Under the pieces are notes generated by a model that had not been told where the DNA came from, did no database searches, and saw nothing but the letters and a program-made list of their open reading frames with translations. 64,000 nt of DNA from Gammaproteobacteria bacterium. Lineage in GTDB: Bacteria; Pseudomonadota; Gammaproteobacteria; Acidithiobacillales; Acidithiobacillaceae. A program made the position numbers and the translations under genes. The stretch is from positions 124,001 through 188,000 of the forward strand of contig JAMCRJ010000055.1 in the NCBI GenBank assembly GCA_023381645.1, in the 5' to 3' direction. Each line of letters opens with the position of its first letter. The first letter of the stretch is position 1. Positions 32,795 to 42,408 of this stretch are shown here, piece by piece.

Positions 32795-34681
32795 TGAACA
32801 ACGCCACCCAAGCCTAAAGGCTCTGGGGTGGCGCTTCGGCTTTGACGAACGCCGGTGTTTTGGCGCCCACTTTATTTGTTGAACCGGGACCCAAAGGTTC
32901 AGTGAAATGTCCCGGTGAAGCAGGTGGGTACAATTTCCGCTCCACGATCCCCTTGATCCGGAGTCGAGGCATCGGTTTCGGTACCGCCCTTCCATACACG
33001 TCAAACGTGTGCAGCAGGGCATTCTTGCCTCGCAGAACATCCGCGAGCACTCGGAATTGGGTGTTGCAGGCCGCAACCGTGTCGGCGGGACCCGCGCATC
33101 CGCAAGCCAGACACTCGAAGGTCTCCTGCGCCGGGCGGTTGCCACGGTCCACAAAATGACATTCTGGGCATTCCTGGCTGGTGTACGCCGGGTCGGTTCT
33201 ATGCAGACGCATGCCGCGCTTCTCCGCTTGCGAACCGATCCAGTCCTTCAAATGCGACAGACGCAGCAACCTCAACAGGCGGCTGTATTTGATCTTCAGC
33301 GCGTGATGCTCCAGAAAGGTGGCGTCTCCACGCATGTCCAGGTCTTCCACCATGAGATCTGTGACGCCGACGGCCTGCAGTGCATCCAGCATATCGTGAA
33401 TGAGCCGCTTGATCTGCCACTCGTTCACCCGGCACAGCTTTTCCCATCGCGCCCGTTCGCGGAACGTCATGTTGGGTGTGCCGTTACGGGTGATCTTGTT
33501 CACCAGAAGAATCAGCGCGCCCACGGCAGAACGGTCGTAATCGTAAACTTTCCCGGTCGATAGGGCCATGAGGTTGTTCTTGGTGTTGACGTCGATGCCA
33601 ACCGATGTGTCGGCGTTGATTTCGGTCGGCGGGAACGCCAGCGGCGGTGCCTCATACGTGGCCCCGACCATAAACTGTTTGCCGTTTCGGACGTAGCAGA
33701 CGTGCGCGGCGTCCAGTCGCAGATCTTCCGGTTTCTTGCGTTGCGCGTTGAACAGCAAGGGGAGATGGACGAACTCCGCGCCTTTTCCTTTTCCCAGCCG
33801 CAACTGGTACCACCACCGGTATTTCCCGTTGCCAGGATCTTCGATGACCAGCGATTTCGATTCCACCGGGTGGCGGCGATGGGAGCCCGTGGTGAAGTGG
33901 ATAAGTTTCATACCGCCAATCATGCGGTCCTGGATTGCCTGGGCCACCCGGCAGGCGCGCTGCCAACGTAAAGGATGGTAATGGCGGCAGAACAGCAGAA
34001 CGGCCTGCATGGCGGTATTCGCCATGCGCTCCGGATCGAAGGTGTCCTGGTTCATGTAGCACAGGTATTTCACGATGCCGGTCATGTGTGTTTTGCGGCG
34101 GACGAGTTCAAAGGATTTCGGGTCGCCTTTGGCATGCGCGAGCACGCTACCGGTCTCCGCGTATTCGCCCGCCTTCGGTTTGCGATACACGTTCTTCTGG
34201 TAACGCGTCGCTTTCCAGCCGCCTTGAACGAATATCTGTTTGCGCTCAAGCCGCTGTTGGAAACTGTTGACGTAAAAATCTACGACATCATGAAACAGCG
34301 CCTGGGTTTCCCAGGCATTGAGATCCGCGTTGTCATTGAACGCCTTGTATTGCGCCTTGAACGCATAAGGATCGGCGATCAGGTCGCGCAAATGGTCGAA
34401 GCAGTAAGCGCTCATCCGGTTTTTCAGCGCGGCGACGCGATCGAACAGACGCATGGCCTGGCCGAATTTCTGCGGATTGGCAACACGGATATTCGAGGTC
34501 AGGCGAGTGGCCCGCACTTCGACCGGGCAGCGCGTTTTCTTGGGTTTACTCATGAGACCTATGTTACCATATCTTAATGATTTTAATCAAGGTTTAAATT
34601 GTATTAACGCCGCTGCGCGGCCGTCCCGCTTCACCACCCCCCAAACCTGCGGTTATGGGCGGAGTACTGCGGGGTATTCTA
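32795..34681 (-). mobile_element. TnpB-only element 2, inserted in a toxin gene
   Basis: The element carries tnpB and no tnpA. Its right end has the hairpin GCCACCCCAGAGCCTTTAGG with its partner CTTGGGTGGCG, typical of IS200/IS605-type ends. CTAT occurs at both junctions, as expected for insertion next to a short target with no true duplication. Excision reconstructs the interrupted frame exactly, so the boundaries are firm to within four bases. Confidence 0.82.
32814..34553 (-). CDS. tnpB: TnpB RNA-guided nuclease (copy 2)
   Basis: This 579-residue TnpB is long for the family. RuvC-I is TSVGIDVNTKNNLMAL (Asp), RuvC-II VTDLMVEDLDMRGDA (Glu), the zinc finger YTSQECPECHFVDRG...CLACG, and RuvC-III GPADTVAACNTQ (Asp). 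The key acidic residues are present. The sequence differs strongly from copies 1 and 3, so the three arrived independently. The guide RNA would extend out of the 3' end into the toxin remnant near 32790. No TAGTATATT box lies upstream. Confidence 0.9.
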   Translation of the reverse strand: MSKPKKTRCPVEVRATRLTSNIRVANPQKFGQAMRLFDRVAALKNRMSAYCFDHLRDLIADPYAFKAQYKAFNDNADLNAWETQALFHDVVDFYVNSFQQRLERKQIFVQGGWKATRYQKNVYRKPKAGEYAETGSVLAHAKGDPKSFELVRRKTHMTGIVKYLCYMNQDTFDPERMANTAMQAVLLFCRHYHPLRWQRACRVAQAIQDRMIGGMKLIHFTTGSHRRHPVESKSLVIEDPGNGKYRWWYQLRLGKGKGAEFVHLPLLFNAQRKKPEDLRLDAAHVCYVRNGKQFMVGATYEAPPLAFPPTEINADTSVGIDVNTKNNLMALSTGKVYDYDRSAVGALILLVNKITRNGTPNMTFRERARWEKLCRVNEWQIKRLIHDMLDALQAVGVTDLMVEDLDMRGDATFLEHHALKIKYSRLLRLLRLSHLKDWIGSQAEKRGMRLHRTDPAYTSQECPECHFVDRGNRPAQETFECLACGCAGPADTVAACNTQFRVLADVLRGKNALLHTFDVYGRAVPKPMPRLRIKGIVERKLYPPASPGHFTEPLGPGSTNKVGAKTPAFVKAEAPPQSL

Positions 34682-34882
34682 ATAGCCTTTCCGTGGATTT
34701 CCGAGAGAACACGGCGGATGAGCGTTTAGTCCGTTGGACTTTGTGGTGAAGACGGCAGCAAGGCAATCCCCGGAACCAGGGATGTCGCTGAGAACCAAGA
34801 GATATTTTGGTTGGTATTTGTTTTGGGCGTCGCGATAGTAGGTATCGTCGCGCCAAATGTCGCCAGGTACGAAAGGAATCAT
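34682..34882 (-). pseudogene. 5' part of a putative toxin gene, partner of the Panacea antitoxin
   Basis: Starting at an ATG that overlaps the upstream antitoxin stop (ATGA), this reads MIPFVPGDIWRDDTYYRDAQ, KYLLVLSDIPGSGDCLAAVF and ends at NPRKGY, where the TnpB element begins. It is truncated to 67 residues by a stop provided at the junction. The gene partner of a Panacea-type antitoxin is usually a diverse toxin, so this is a probable toxin killed by insertion. The family is not recognised. Confidence 0.75.
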
Positions 34883-35460
34883 GCCTGAAGCGATTGGAGC
34901 GCTGCGGTACGCATCATCTGCTCGGCATGAATTTCCAGCAGATCATCGCGGTGCGGGTCATCTTCTGGAATGGCTAGCTCGTAAGGAATGGGACTGAAGG
35001 CCCCTTTGCCATCTTTCCATACTTTATCCCATGCGCCATTTTGAGCATGAGTAACGTCGATCATTTTGGGTGAAAAGGTGTCGCGGTACTGCTCCGACAG
35101 AGATTGCATGATCCGCAACTGGCGGGGCGTAAACTCCGAATCGTCAAAGCCAACGCCTTCATTCACCTTGACCGACTTGCGGTCGTAGTCGTAAACGGGC
35201 TCGACCTCGATATGTATGGCCTTGCGCAAGTCTGGATCTGGAGACTCCCACTCCTCCATTACCTTCACCGGCACGGGGCCAAACTTCCAAGCTTGATACT
35301 CCAGGCCCGTAACCGTTTTCCCAGTCTCCTGGAAGTGCTGAAAATCCATAAGATAGAGCAGTTTGAACAGCTTTATCTTTCCACATTGCGCCGTGTTCTG
35401 CGCGAAGTAGATAATGGCGTTGATCAGATTTTGACGCTGACGTTGGGCTCGCTTATCCAT
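34879..35460 (-). CDS. Panacea-domain (SocA/DUF4065-like) antitoxin
   Basis: This 193-residue protein has the Panacea pattern: KLFKLLYLMDFQHFQETGKT, VTGLEYQAWKFGPVPVKVME and later SPKMIDVTHAQNGAWDKVWK. Panacea proteins act as antitoxins for many unrelated toxins. It overlaps the downstream gene by 4 bp (ATGA), which is now split by TnpB element 2, leaving an antitoxin with no functional toxin. The start was set at MDKRAQRQ; an upstream ATG (27 bp) is possible. Confidence 0.88.
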   Translation of the reverse strand: MDKRAQRQRQNLINAIIYFAQNTAQCGKIKLFKLLYLMDFQHFQETGKTVTGLEYQAWKFGPVPVKVMEEWESPDPDLRKAIHIEVEPVYDYDRKSVKVNEGVGFDDSEFTPRQLRIMQSLSEQYRDTFSPKMIDVTHAQNGAWDKVWKDGKGAFSPIPYELAIPEDDPHRDDLLEIHAEQMMRTAALQSLQA

Positions 35461-35556
35461 AGCGGTAAGTGTAGGTGCGAATGCCAAGCCCGGTCAAGGT
35501 GCCCGGCATCCTTTGGAGAAAATGGCCTTTTGTTTTAAGGGACAGGCCAGCCCGAA

Positions 35557-35685
35557 TCCGCATGCGCAAGTTATTCGCCGCATCCAACGCGGTGATTGAG
35601 ACCGTCTTTCGCCGCACGGAAGTAATCCCCCATGCCGGTTACTCCGGCCTGGGCCGCAGCGGCTTGGCTAACAGAGCAAGGCGTT
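35557..35685 (-). pseudogene. Fragment of a traG-like gene
   Basis: The + strand agtaatcccccatgcc and gcctgggccgcagc...gcttggctaacaga recur at 37913-37968 inside traG with only about six mismatches over ~55 bp. The minus frame reads SVSQAAAAQAGVTGMGDY against SVSQAAAAQAGVSGMGDY in TraG, then diverges to a stop near 35557. This is the only content found in the 316 bp gap between the Panacea gene and the Xre-RES pair. It shows past recombination involving a second traG. Confidence 0.7.
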
Positions 35686-35776
35686 CATCCAAAAGACGCC
35701 TCCTGTTGACCGTTGATGAAGCCGTGCGCCATAATTGATCAAGTGAAACGCCATTTGCCCGAATTGGAGGTGCATC

Positions 35777-36199
35777 ATGGTTGAGCACGTTTTGTTGGAA
35801 AGGTCTGGCATCCTTCCTGGTTTCCCAACGAACACCTTGCAGTTGGTCCAGGTTATTCGCAGTGGAATACCCGCCTCCTCCGTGGATTCCGTTTGCTCCG
35901 TGTTACATCTTTCCCAGGCGGAACTGGCCTCGTTGCTGGACATTCCCCTCCGCACTCTATCCAGACGTAAACGGGAAGGCGCCCTAAACAGCGAGGAGTC
36001 TGCCAAGATCATTCGATTGGCCCGGGTCATTGAACGTGCCGGCGAAGTTTTTGAAAGCCGTGACCTGGCTATTGACTGGCTCAATTCCAAAAATGCGGCT
36101 TTATCCGGATTGACTCCGCTTTCCCTGATGGATACCGACGTAGGCACTGAAAGTGTTCTGGACACGCTGGGGCGCATCGAGCATGGTGTTTTTGCCTGA
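35777..36199 (+). CDS. Xre/MbcA/ParS-type antitoxin of a RES pair
   Basis: This 140-residue protein has an N-terminal HTH-like domain (VLHLSQAELASLLDIPLRTL, SRRKREGAL) and the toxin-binding domain (ESAKIIRLARVIERAGEVFE, AIDWLNSKNAALSGLTPLSL). It overlaps the RES toxin start by one base (TGATG). It is one of two DUF2384-type antitoxins in the element. Confidence 0.93.
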   Translation: MVEHVLLERSGILPGFPTNTLQLVQVIRSGIPASSVDSVCSVLHLSQAELASLLDIPLRTLSRRKREGALNSEESAKIIRLARVIERAGEVFESRDLAIDWLNSKNAALSGLTPLSLMDTDVGTESVLDTLGRIEHGVFA

Positions 36200-36684
36200 T
36201 GCAAACGGTCTGGCGCATGGTGACGACCAGATTCGTGGAAACGGCGTTCAGCGGCGAAGGTGCGCGCCGTTACGGTGGACGATGGAACCGCAAAGGTGTT
36301 GCCGTCGTCTATACCGCATCAAGCCAATCCTTGGCCATGTTGGAAATGTTGGTTCAGGATGAGCCGTTACGTGCCAAATACTCGGTTATCCCCGCAACAC
36401 TCCCCGATGATCTCGATGTCCAGAACGTTATCATCACCAACTTGCCGCAAGGTTGGCGCGACCCACAAGCGTGCGAAGCATTGCAGGATATCGGCATGGA
36501 CTGGATTGCACGACGAGAAAGCGCGGTACTTGCCGTGCCCAGCGCCGTAGTTCCCACAGAATGGAACTTTTTGCTCAATCCAGCGCACCCGGATTTCCCC
36601 AATATCGCGATTGGCAGCGCAGAACAAATCACTACCGACGGCAGGCTTTTCCGCCGATCTGCCTCATCAGAAAACGCCAAATAG
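36199..36684 (+). CDS. RES-domain toxin
   Basis: This 161-residue protein has the RES fold marks: VWRMVTTRFVETAFSGEGAR, RYGGRWNRKGVAVVYTASSQ, SLAMLEMLVQ, and a Ser-rich segment VLAVPSAVVPTEWNFLLNPA. RES toxins deplete NAD+ or ADP-ribosylate targets and are neutralised by the upstream antitoxin. Both genes look intact. Confidence 0.93.
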   Translation: MQTVWRMVTTRFVETAFSGEGARRYGGRWNRKGVAVVYTASSQSLAMLEMLVQDEPLRAKYSVIPATLPDDLDVQNVIITNLPQGWRDPQACEALQDIGMDWIARRESAVLAVPSAVVPTEWNFLLNPAHPDFPNIAIGSAEQITTDGRLFRRSASSENAK

Positions 36685-36800
36685 ATGGCCCAGAAGAAAC
36701 CGGAAAAACCGCCTCCCATCCGCGCGGCAATCTCCACCGCGCTTCTCAAAAGCGGCAAATCCGGTTTTTCGAGGATGCAAAGGGGAGCAGATTGGGCGGG

Positions 36801-37334
36801 TTAGTCGTCCATGTGCTCGTAGATTGTGTTTCTCCCCCACACTGAGTGAGGAAACATCCACGCCATCACGTCTTCGTTTTCTTCCTCGCGCTGTTTTATT
36901 TCTTCTTGTGAAAGCGGTGCCCCATCCTGATAAGGATCTAGCCCCATCCCCATCCGCTTCACTGCCTCAAAATCCTCGTGTCCTGCACCGAACAAGAACA
37001 CTACCGGAATAACCCAAATACCAACGGCGAGCAAATTGAGAAAGCGTGCCTCTCCAGGCAGCAGGTCCCACGCTCCAACCAGGAACAGCGCTCCGATCAT
37101 CGCTTCCGCGAATGCGACACATTCCCACCAGATGACCGCGTTCTTCGCCAATAGACGCCAGACCAATAAAACAGCCTGAACCGCTAGCACAGCAAATGGA
37201 ACGGCAAGCGCTACCCATACAGCCTTTTCTGGGCTGCGGAAAACGGTGAACATGAACCATCCTGTCGCACCACAGACCACCGAGAACCAGAATGCCGCCT
37301 TGATCGCGTATATTGTTTTTCTATTTTGCATCAC
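36801..37334 (-). CDS. Membrane protein, unknown, downstream of traG
   Basis: This 177-residue protein has four hydrophobic helices (AAFWFSVVCGATGWFMFTVF; VALAVPFAVLAVQAVLLVW; AMIGALFLVGAW; LLAVGIWVIPVVFLFGAG) and an acidic C-terminal tail (QEEIKQREEENEDVMAWM). It lies 60 bp after traG, the place where F-type elements carry entry exclusion genes (traS), so an exclusion function is possible but unproven. Confidence 0.65.
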   Translation of the reverse strand: MMQNRKTIYAIKAAFWFSVVCGATGWFMFTVFRSPEKAVWVALAVPFAVLAVQAVLLVWRLLAKNAVIWWECVAFAEAMIGALFLVGAWDLLPGEARFLNLLAVGIWVIPVVFLFGAGHEDFEAVKRMGMGLDPYQDGAPLSQEEIKQREEENEDVMAWMFPHSVWGRNTIYEHMDD

Positions 37335-37394
37335 ACAACTTCCTTTACAGTCTTTCCGGTTGCAGGACTATCACGACTCGGTAGACCTGTCAAC

Positions 37395-40300
37395 TCAGCC
37401 AAGTGGAATATCATCTGGAACCCCACCAGGAAGGCCTTCACCCCCACCCTCGCCACCAGGCAACTCAGCGTTTTTCCCAACTTCTTGCGCAGCCTTGCCA
37501 AAATGGCCATGCTCCACATCTCTGAACGCATTCGCGTCTCGCGTGAACGGACTATCGCTGTTGGCAGGGGGTGGTGGCGTTCCGTCTCCAGCATCGTCCC
37601 CAGGCTTTGCCTCGTCCGCTGCTTTTGCTTTTGCCGCTGCCCTTGCCCCTGCGAGGGCAGATGCGGCGGCAGCTCCCTTGAGTCCCAACGCAACCACAGC
37701 AGCGGCCGCATCTTCGTCCGGATGTTCCTGCAACCACTTTGTTACTTTCATTTGATCGCTTTTAGTTGCTGCAGCGATCTCTGGCTTGATCTGACTGGTT
37801 GACATCGGATCCATGCCAGCCTTTTTCGCCATAGCCAGCTTTTGCGCTGTCCCAAGTCCACTTTCCGCGATGGCTTTATCGTCTGCATACACTTCCGCCG
37901 ATGTGGACGGAGAGTAATCCCCCATGCCACTCACTCCAGCCTGGGCCGCAGCCGCTTGGCTAACAGAACTCAATTCCGCTGTGAGACCAGAAGCTGTCGG
38001 CGGCGCACCGGTTGCCCCGGCGTCCGCGCCGATCGTAGAACCAGCGCCACCCACAGCAGCCACGTTTCCGCCAAGATTGGTATTCGCACCAACGGCAGCG
38101 TTCTCTTTTGCTATGGACGATGCCAGAGCGGCGCTGGATGAGGCTAAACCAGACTGGCCGGAAAGTCTGGCAACATATTCGCTTGCCGCGCCTTGGTTGC
38201 TCATCCCATTTGCTGTGGCAATTGCCGCAAAACCGGCCAAAACATCGCCCTTTAGGCCCAACTTTTCGCCGTGCGCAACATTCTTGTCGAAACTCTGCAT
38301 CAGCTCTGCTTCGTTACCATACTTGTCACCGACACCCTGTAGCGTAGAGATGGCATGCGTAAGCGCCATTTGGCCAGTTTTATACCCCTCGTCGTTCATG
38401 ACCGCACCAAGCGAATCGGCATTAAATTCCGTTTTACCACCCGCTGACTGTATTTCCTGAGCGGCCCGCGATGCCGATTCCAATTGTGATTGCGAAGCCG
38501 CGACACTGGAAGCTATGGATTTCGATTTCGCTGCGCTTTTGGCTAGCTGCCCCGCCACGCTTCGGCTCTCTGAATTCTTGAATCCGGTTTCAAAGCCGGA
38601 TGTTTGAGAAGCATCAATACCGCTGGCTAAAGAGTGCATTGCCGAATCAACCGCACCCGAATTGACAGCATTAGTAATCGCAGCCGTCTGCTCTCCATTA
38701 ATGTTTACCTTTAATAGGCTTGCAAGCGCACCAATGGATTTGGCAGTGTATTTTCCTTCAGCATTTTTACCTAGCCCAAGACCTATTGCTGTTCCAAACT
38801 TAGTGGCATCATCCTGACTCACCTTGAAGCTCGTTGCCAACTCTTGCTTCGCAGAATTCATCTCTTTATACGCAATCCCCGCGCCGCTACTGTATCCATT
38901 CGTACTGGAAATCCCTGCCTCTCCCTTTTGCGTCAGCGTGTTGACTGCCGCAGCCGTCTCTATCGCTTGCGCCGCCGCTTGCTTGGTAACCGCAGCATTG
39001 GACTGCTCAACGCTGCTCAAACCAGAAGACGCGCTGTGTGTGAAACCGTAACTCACTGTGTTAGCGGCAAGACCGGTCCCCATGCTTCCGCCGACATTAC
39101 CCGTATTTGCCACCCCCACCCCATATGCCCCGCTCTGCATGACGTTCGTTCCGTCCGTCGGGGTGGACAGACTCATGTTCTTGTCCACCACGTCGTTGCC
39201 AGAAATCTTGCTACCGAGCTGTGTCAGCGCGAAATAGGATCCGGTGAGGAGCACCAGCGTGATGATCGGAGTCGCCGACATCATCATGTCCGCCATCGAA
39301 AGCGCGTTCATGGCGTGGGTCAGGATCATGGGGATGTTGGCTGATGAGGTCGCGGACATCGTCATCGTGGCGCCACTCGGGGTGGAAATAGTGGTCGCCG
39401 CTGCCGCCGTCTGGATGTTCGCATAGAGCTGGTTGGTGGTCTGTTGGATGTAATCATTGATGATCTGGGCAACGGGGATCCAGGATTCCGTCCATGCACC
39501 GAAGATCATGTATTTGCCCAGCATCGGCAAGCCCTGCGCGCCCATCATTGCGGCGATGATCAAGGTCAGCGGCGCCATCGCGAAAAACAGGAACTGCAGA
39601 AGCGCCATAGTCGGGATCATGTTGCTTTCAAAAAGCGACGCAGACCCAGCGTTCATGGCTTGCTGCCGACCTAGGGCGGCCGCTTTTGTGGTGCAGTATG
39701 GGGAAAGAGTAGACGGATCGGTCACGTCCGCGCTGCTGCTCATGTCACTCGCGGCCTGCGCGTTTCCCGCTTCCGCCGCGCAGTTCAGAATCAGGTTTCC
39801 GATGAAATTCTGCCCGCCGTTTGCCGTGGAGGTGAACATGGTCTGCAGGACAGATTCCGCCGTGCTGGCGTCCACGCCGGTTTTTCCGTTGCTCTGCGTT
39901 TTCATGGAAACCACATTGTTGAGGCTATTGCTCCCGGTACCGCCGTAAAACGTGCTCCAGGCGCTGCTCAAGGTTGATTGCGCGGTGGAACAAGGTACCG
40001 ACTGCCATGCGGTGGCCTGATTGGAGCCGTTTACATTGATAGGCACCTGGTTATTGGATGGAGCTATGGCGTTTGGACCGGTGAACAGCGTTGCCGCCAG
40101 ATCCGGGCTGTCGATGAGTTCGCCGGAATCGACCACGGATGCTTGTGGAATGATGCAATGATCGACGTATTGCGCGACCGACCCGGAGAGCGGAGAGTCA
40201 TAGTCATTAAAAACGCTGTATAACCCCCGTAGCTTGTATGTCAGCGCCAGCGGTCCAGCAAAGCCGTAATTGCTGTTGTAGCTTCCAGTGAACAGAGATG

Positions 40301-40718
40301 GATTGTTGTTGCCGGCATTTTGATCGGCCTGCCCGATCTCTTCCGCCGCATCATAAGCAATAGTCGAGAAAATAGCGGCGGGATAGACGATGCCGATGGG
40401 TATGCCCTGCACCGTCACGGAATTACCCGTCAGCATGTTTTCCACCGTGGCGCTGGTTTGGACTTCCCAGAGCGCCATGAACACGATCATGATGATCATC
40501 ATCTTGTGGAACTCGATGCGCAGATTGTTCATGCCGGTCAGAATCATGATGATGAACCCGAACATCAACCCCAGCCCCAGCGCCCAGCTTCCCGGAAAAC
40601 CGGACGCGTTGGTGCCCTGGCTCGCCCACAGGGTGTTGTTCGCGGGGTTGAACAGCATTTGAATGCCGGTGAGTACGGAAAAAAATGACTGGATGTTGCC
40701 GACGACGTAGATATACAT
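37395..40718 (-). CDS. traG: TraG mating-pair stabilisation protein
   Basis: This 1107-residue protein has an N-terminal half with many membrane helices (GLGLMFGFIIMILTGMNNLR, MALLQFLFFAMAPLTLIIAA, ADMMMSATPIITLVLLTGSY) matching TraG_N, and an Ala/Ser-rich helical periplasmic half. The end is Gly/Pro-rich (LPGGEGGGEGLPGG). F TraG is 938 residues. TraG acts in pilus assembly and mating-pair stabilisation, and its C-terminal part mediates recipient contact and entry exclusion. The ATG overlaps the traH stop (TGATG). Confidence 0.93.
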   Translation of the reverse strand: MYIYVVGNIQSFFSVLTGIQMLFNPANNTLWASQGTNASGFPGSWALGLGLMFGFIIMILTGMNNLRIEFHKMMIIMIVFMALWEVQTSATVENMLTGNSVTVQGIPIGIVYPAAIFSTIAYDAAEEIGQADQNAGNNNPSLFTGSYNSNYGFAGPLALTYKLRGLYSVFNDYDSPLSGSVAQYVDHCIIPQASVVDSGELIDSPDLAATLFTGPNAIAPSNNQVPINVNGSNQATAWQSVPCSTAQSTLSSAWSTFYGGTGSNSLNNVVSMKTQSNGKTGVDASTAESVLQTMFTSTANGGQNFIGNLILNCAAEAGNAQAASDMSSSADVTDPSTLSPYCTTKAAALGRQQAMNAGSASLFESNMIPTMALLQFLFFAMAPLTLIIAAMMGAQGLPMLGKYMIFGAWTESWIPVAQIINDYIQQTTNQLYANIQTAAAATTISTPSGATMTMSATSSANIPMILTHAMNALSMADMMMSATPIITLVLLTGSYFALTQLGSKISGNDVVDKNMSLSTPTDGTNVMQSGAYGVGVANTGNVGGSMGTGLAANTVSYGFTHSASSGLSSVEQSNAAVTKQAAAQAIETAAAVNTLTQKGEAGISSTNGYSSGAGIAYKEMNSAKQELATSFKVSQDDATKFGTAIGLGLGKNAEGKYTAKSIGALASLLKVNINGEQTAAITNAVNSGAVDSAMHSLASGIDASQTSGFETGFKNSESRSVAGQLAKSAAKSKSIASSVAASQSQLESASRAAQEIQSAGGKTEFNADSLGAVMNDEGYKTGQMALTHAISTLQGVGDKYGNEAELMQSFDKNVAHGEKLGLKGDVLAGFAAIATANGMSNQGAASEYVARLSGQSGLASSSAALASSIAKENAAVGANTNLGGNVAAVGGAGSTIGADAGATGAPPTASGLTAELSSVSQAAAAQAGVSGMGDYSPSTSAEVYADDKAIAESGLGTAQKLAMAKKAGMDPMSTSQIKPEIAAATKSDQMKVTKWLQEHPDEDAAAAVVALGLKGAAAASALAGARAAAKAKAADEAKPGDDAGDGTPPPPANSDSPFTRDANAFRDVEHGHFGKAAQEVGKNAELPGGEGGGEGLPGGVPDDIPLG

Positions 40719-42397
40719 CAGACCTTCCCCCCGCTCGCATTGGCGGTCCGTGCCTTGGCGCTTTGCACCAACTCTTCTGCCAGGCGTACGTTTTTGTCAT
40801 TCAGCGACTCTTTTGTCTCGTAGGTCTGTATTTGCGCGTTCAGCGCCGCTACGTTTGATGCGTAATCTGGTGGCACAATGATGTGATGTTGTCCGCTATA
40901 CACACTGACCGCCTCCATCGCCGCGTCTCCGAATTTCACGGCGTATTCATCGACGATATAAGGCTCCAATAGTTTCGCGATTTGTGCCAGCAAACCCATA
41001 CCAGGATCGTTTTGGTTGCCGGTTTCCGCGTCCTGCAGGATGGTGGCGGTGCCGTACGGCAGTCCCTGTTCGAAATCCTGAGTAGCCGCGCTGGGCGTGA
41101 TCCCCGCGTTTAGATCGTTGACCAATCCATTGTGATAGACTCCGCCCACGTACCCACCCAGCAGATATCCGCGCACAGCGGTTTTTATCCCGACATACCC
41201 CATACTCCCCAGGGTAGTCTTACCCAGCGGGCCTATACATCCCGTGACCGGGCCGAAAGTCTGGTAATGCGTTCCGCCGATATTACGGTAGGTGCATTGC
41301 CAAACGGGAGCATTTGGTGTTCCGTTCACAAGTTCCGGCAGATACAGCGACGCAGTTGCGGTCAAACCGTCGCCATTGATGTTCCCGGTGGCTGTATTGT
41401 TGGTTGGGCTTTGTGTGGCGGCGCCGCTCGCATTGATGCTGTTGGTTGATTCCCCCGGCAGGATGATCAGTGTCCCGACCAGGCTCATGAGAATTTCCTT
41501 GGTGCAAGCGTTGGTGGTTTCCGTGGTCGTCGCGCAAATATTCGAGTTGGTCGTACTCACCGCTTCCGGCACACTGGCTATGGTGTTCGCATCACTCAAT
41601 CCGGTCAGCATGTTCTGAGTGTCCGCAGCATTAATCGCTTTCCAGAACATATTGTATTGGGGCAAACTATACGCTTGTGGCGTTGTTTCCGGCACAGAGG
41701 TCTTGGCTGCTTGCCCGTTGAGCCCCACCGAAGTCATCAGTTCCGTCCAATTCGTAGATATGCTGTTTTCATCGCTAGTGACGGTCGATGCCATCGCCGG
41801 CTCCGTGCCCTTAAAAAAGTCGGACACGTCACCAACGGCGGATGACATCAAATTTCTGCTGGTATTCACCACCTGCGCAAGATTGCCCAGATCAGCCCCG
41901 GTGAAAATCCCCTTAGCTAATTGGCATGTATTCTTCAGGGCATTATTCATATCCTGAATATCTTTTTCGATCATCGAAAGCAGAGCGCCGCACTGATGAC
42001 ACATGGCGTCGATAGCCAACTGGAAGGCGTATCCCAGGGCCTGCTGACCAATTTCCCGCAATAGCGCCATAAATTCCTGGCCGTTAATAAAGTGAAAAGA
42101 TCCGAAGAACAGATTGATACCGCCGCATCCAGCCGAAATGTCCGGTGGAGTAAACGCAATGACATTGGCGCCGGAGAGCGGCGTCCGCGCTTCAAAATAT
42201 CCGCCCGAATACGTCACGCCGTTGCCGGATCCGGCGGCGGTCGCGCCGCTACTTGCGATAAACATCTGGTTCACGAAGTTCTGCATGCCCAGGGCCTGGC
42301 TTTCGGCATTCAGAAAGCCGGAAGTGAGCACGGAGGTCAGCGTAGCAATTAGTACGCCTTTGGTGATTTTCTTTAGCTCTGGATGGGCTTGTTGCAT
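40718..42397 (-). CDS. traH: TraH pilus assembly protein
   Basis: This 559-residue protein has a signal peptide (LIATLTSVLTSGFLNAES) and the TraH features YSGGYFEARTPLSGANVIAF, PPDISAGCGGINLFFGSFHF, INGQEFMALLREIGQQALGY and CHQCGALLSMIEKDIQDMNN. TraH is exported and works with TraF and TraG in pilus extension. The start was set at the ATG after GGTGAGGG; two upstream non-ATG codons are possible. Confidence 0.95.
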   Translation of the reverse strand: MQQAHPELKKITKGVLIATLTSVLTSGFLNAESQALGMQNFVNQMFIASSGATAAGSGNGVTYSGGYFEARTPLSGANVIAFTPPDISAGCGGINLFFGSFHFINGQEFMALLREIGQQALGYAFQLAIDAMCHQCGALLSMIEKDIQDMNNALKNTCQLAKGIFTGADLGNLAQVVNTSRNLMSSAVGDVSDFFKGTEPAMASTVTSDENSISTNWTELMTSVGLNGQAAKTSVPETTPQAYSLPQYNMFWKAINAADTQNMLTGLSDANTIASVPEAVSTTNSNICATTTETTNACTKEILMSLVGTLIILPGESTNSINASGAATQSPTNNTATGNINGDGLTATASLYLPELVNGTPNAPVWQCTYRNIGGTHYQTFGPVTGCIGPLGKTTLGSMGYVGIKTAVRGYLLGGYVGGVYHNGLVNDLNAGITPSAATQDFEQGLPYGTATILQDAETGNQNDPGMGLLAQIAKLLEPYIVDEYAVKFGDAAMEAVSVYSGQHHIIVPPDYASNVAALNAQIQTYETKESLNDKNVRLAEELVQSAKARTANASGGKV

Positions 42398-42408
42398 GAT
42401 GGAATCCC

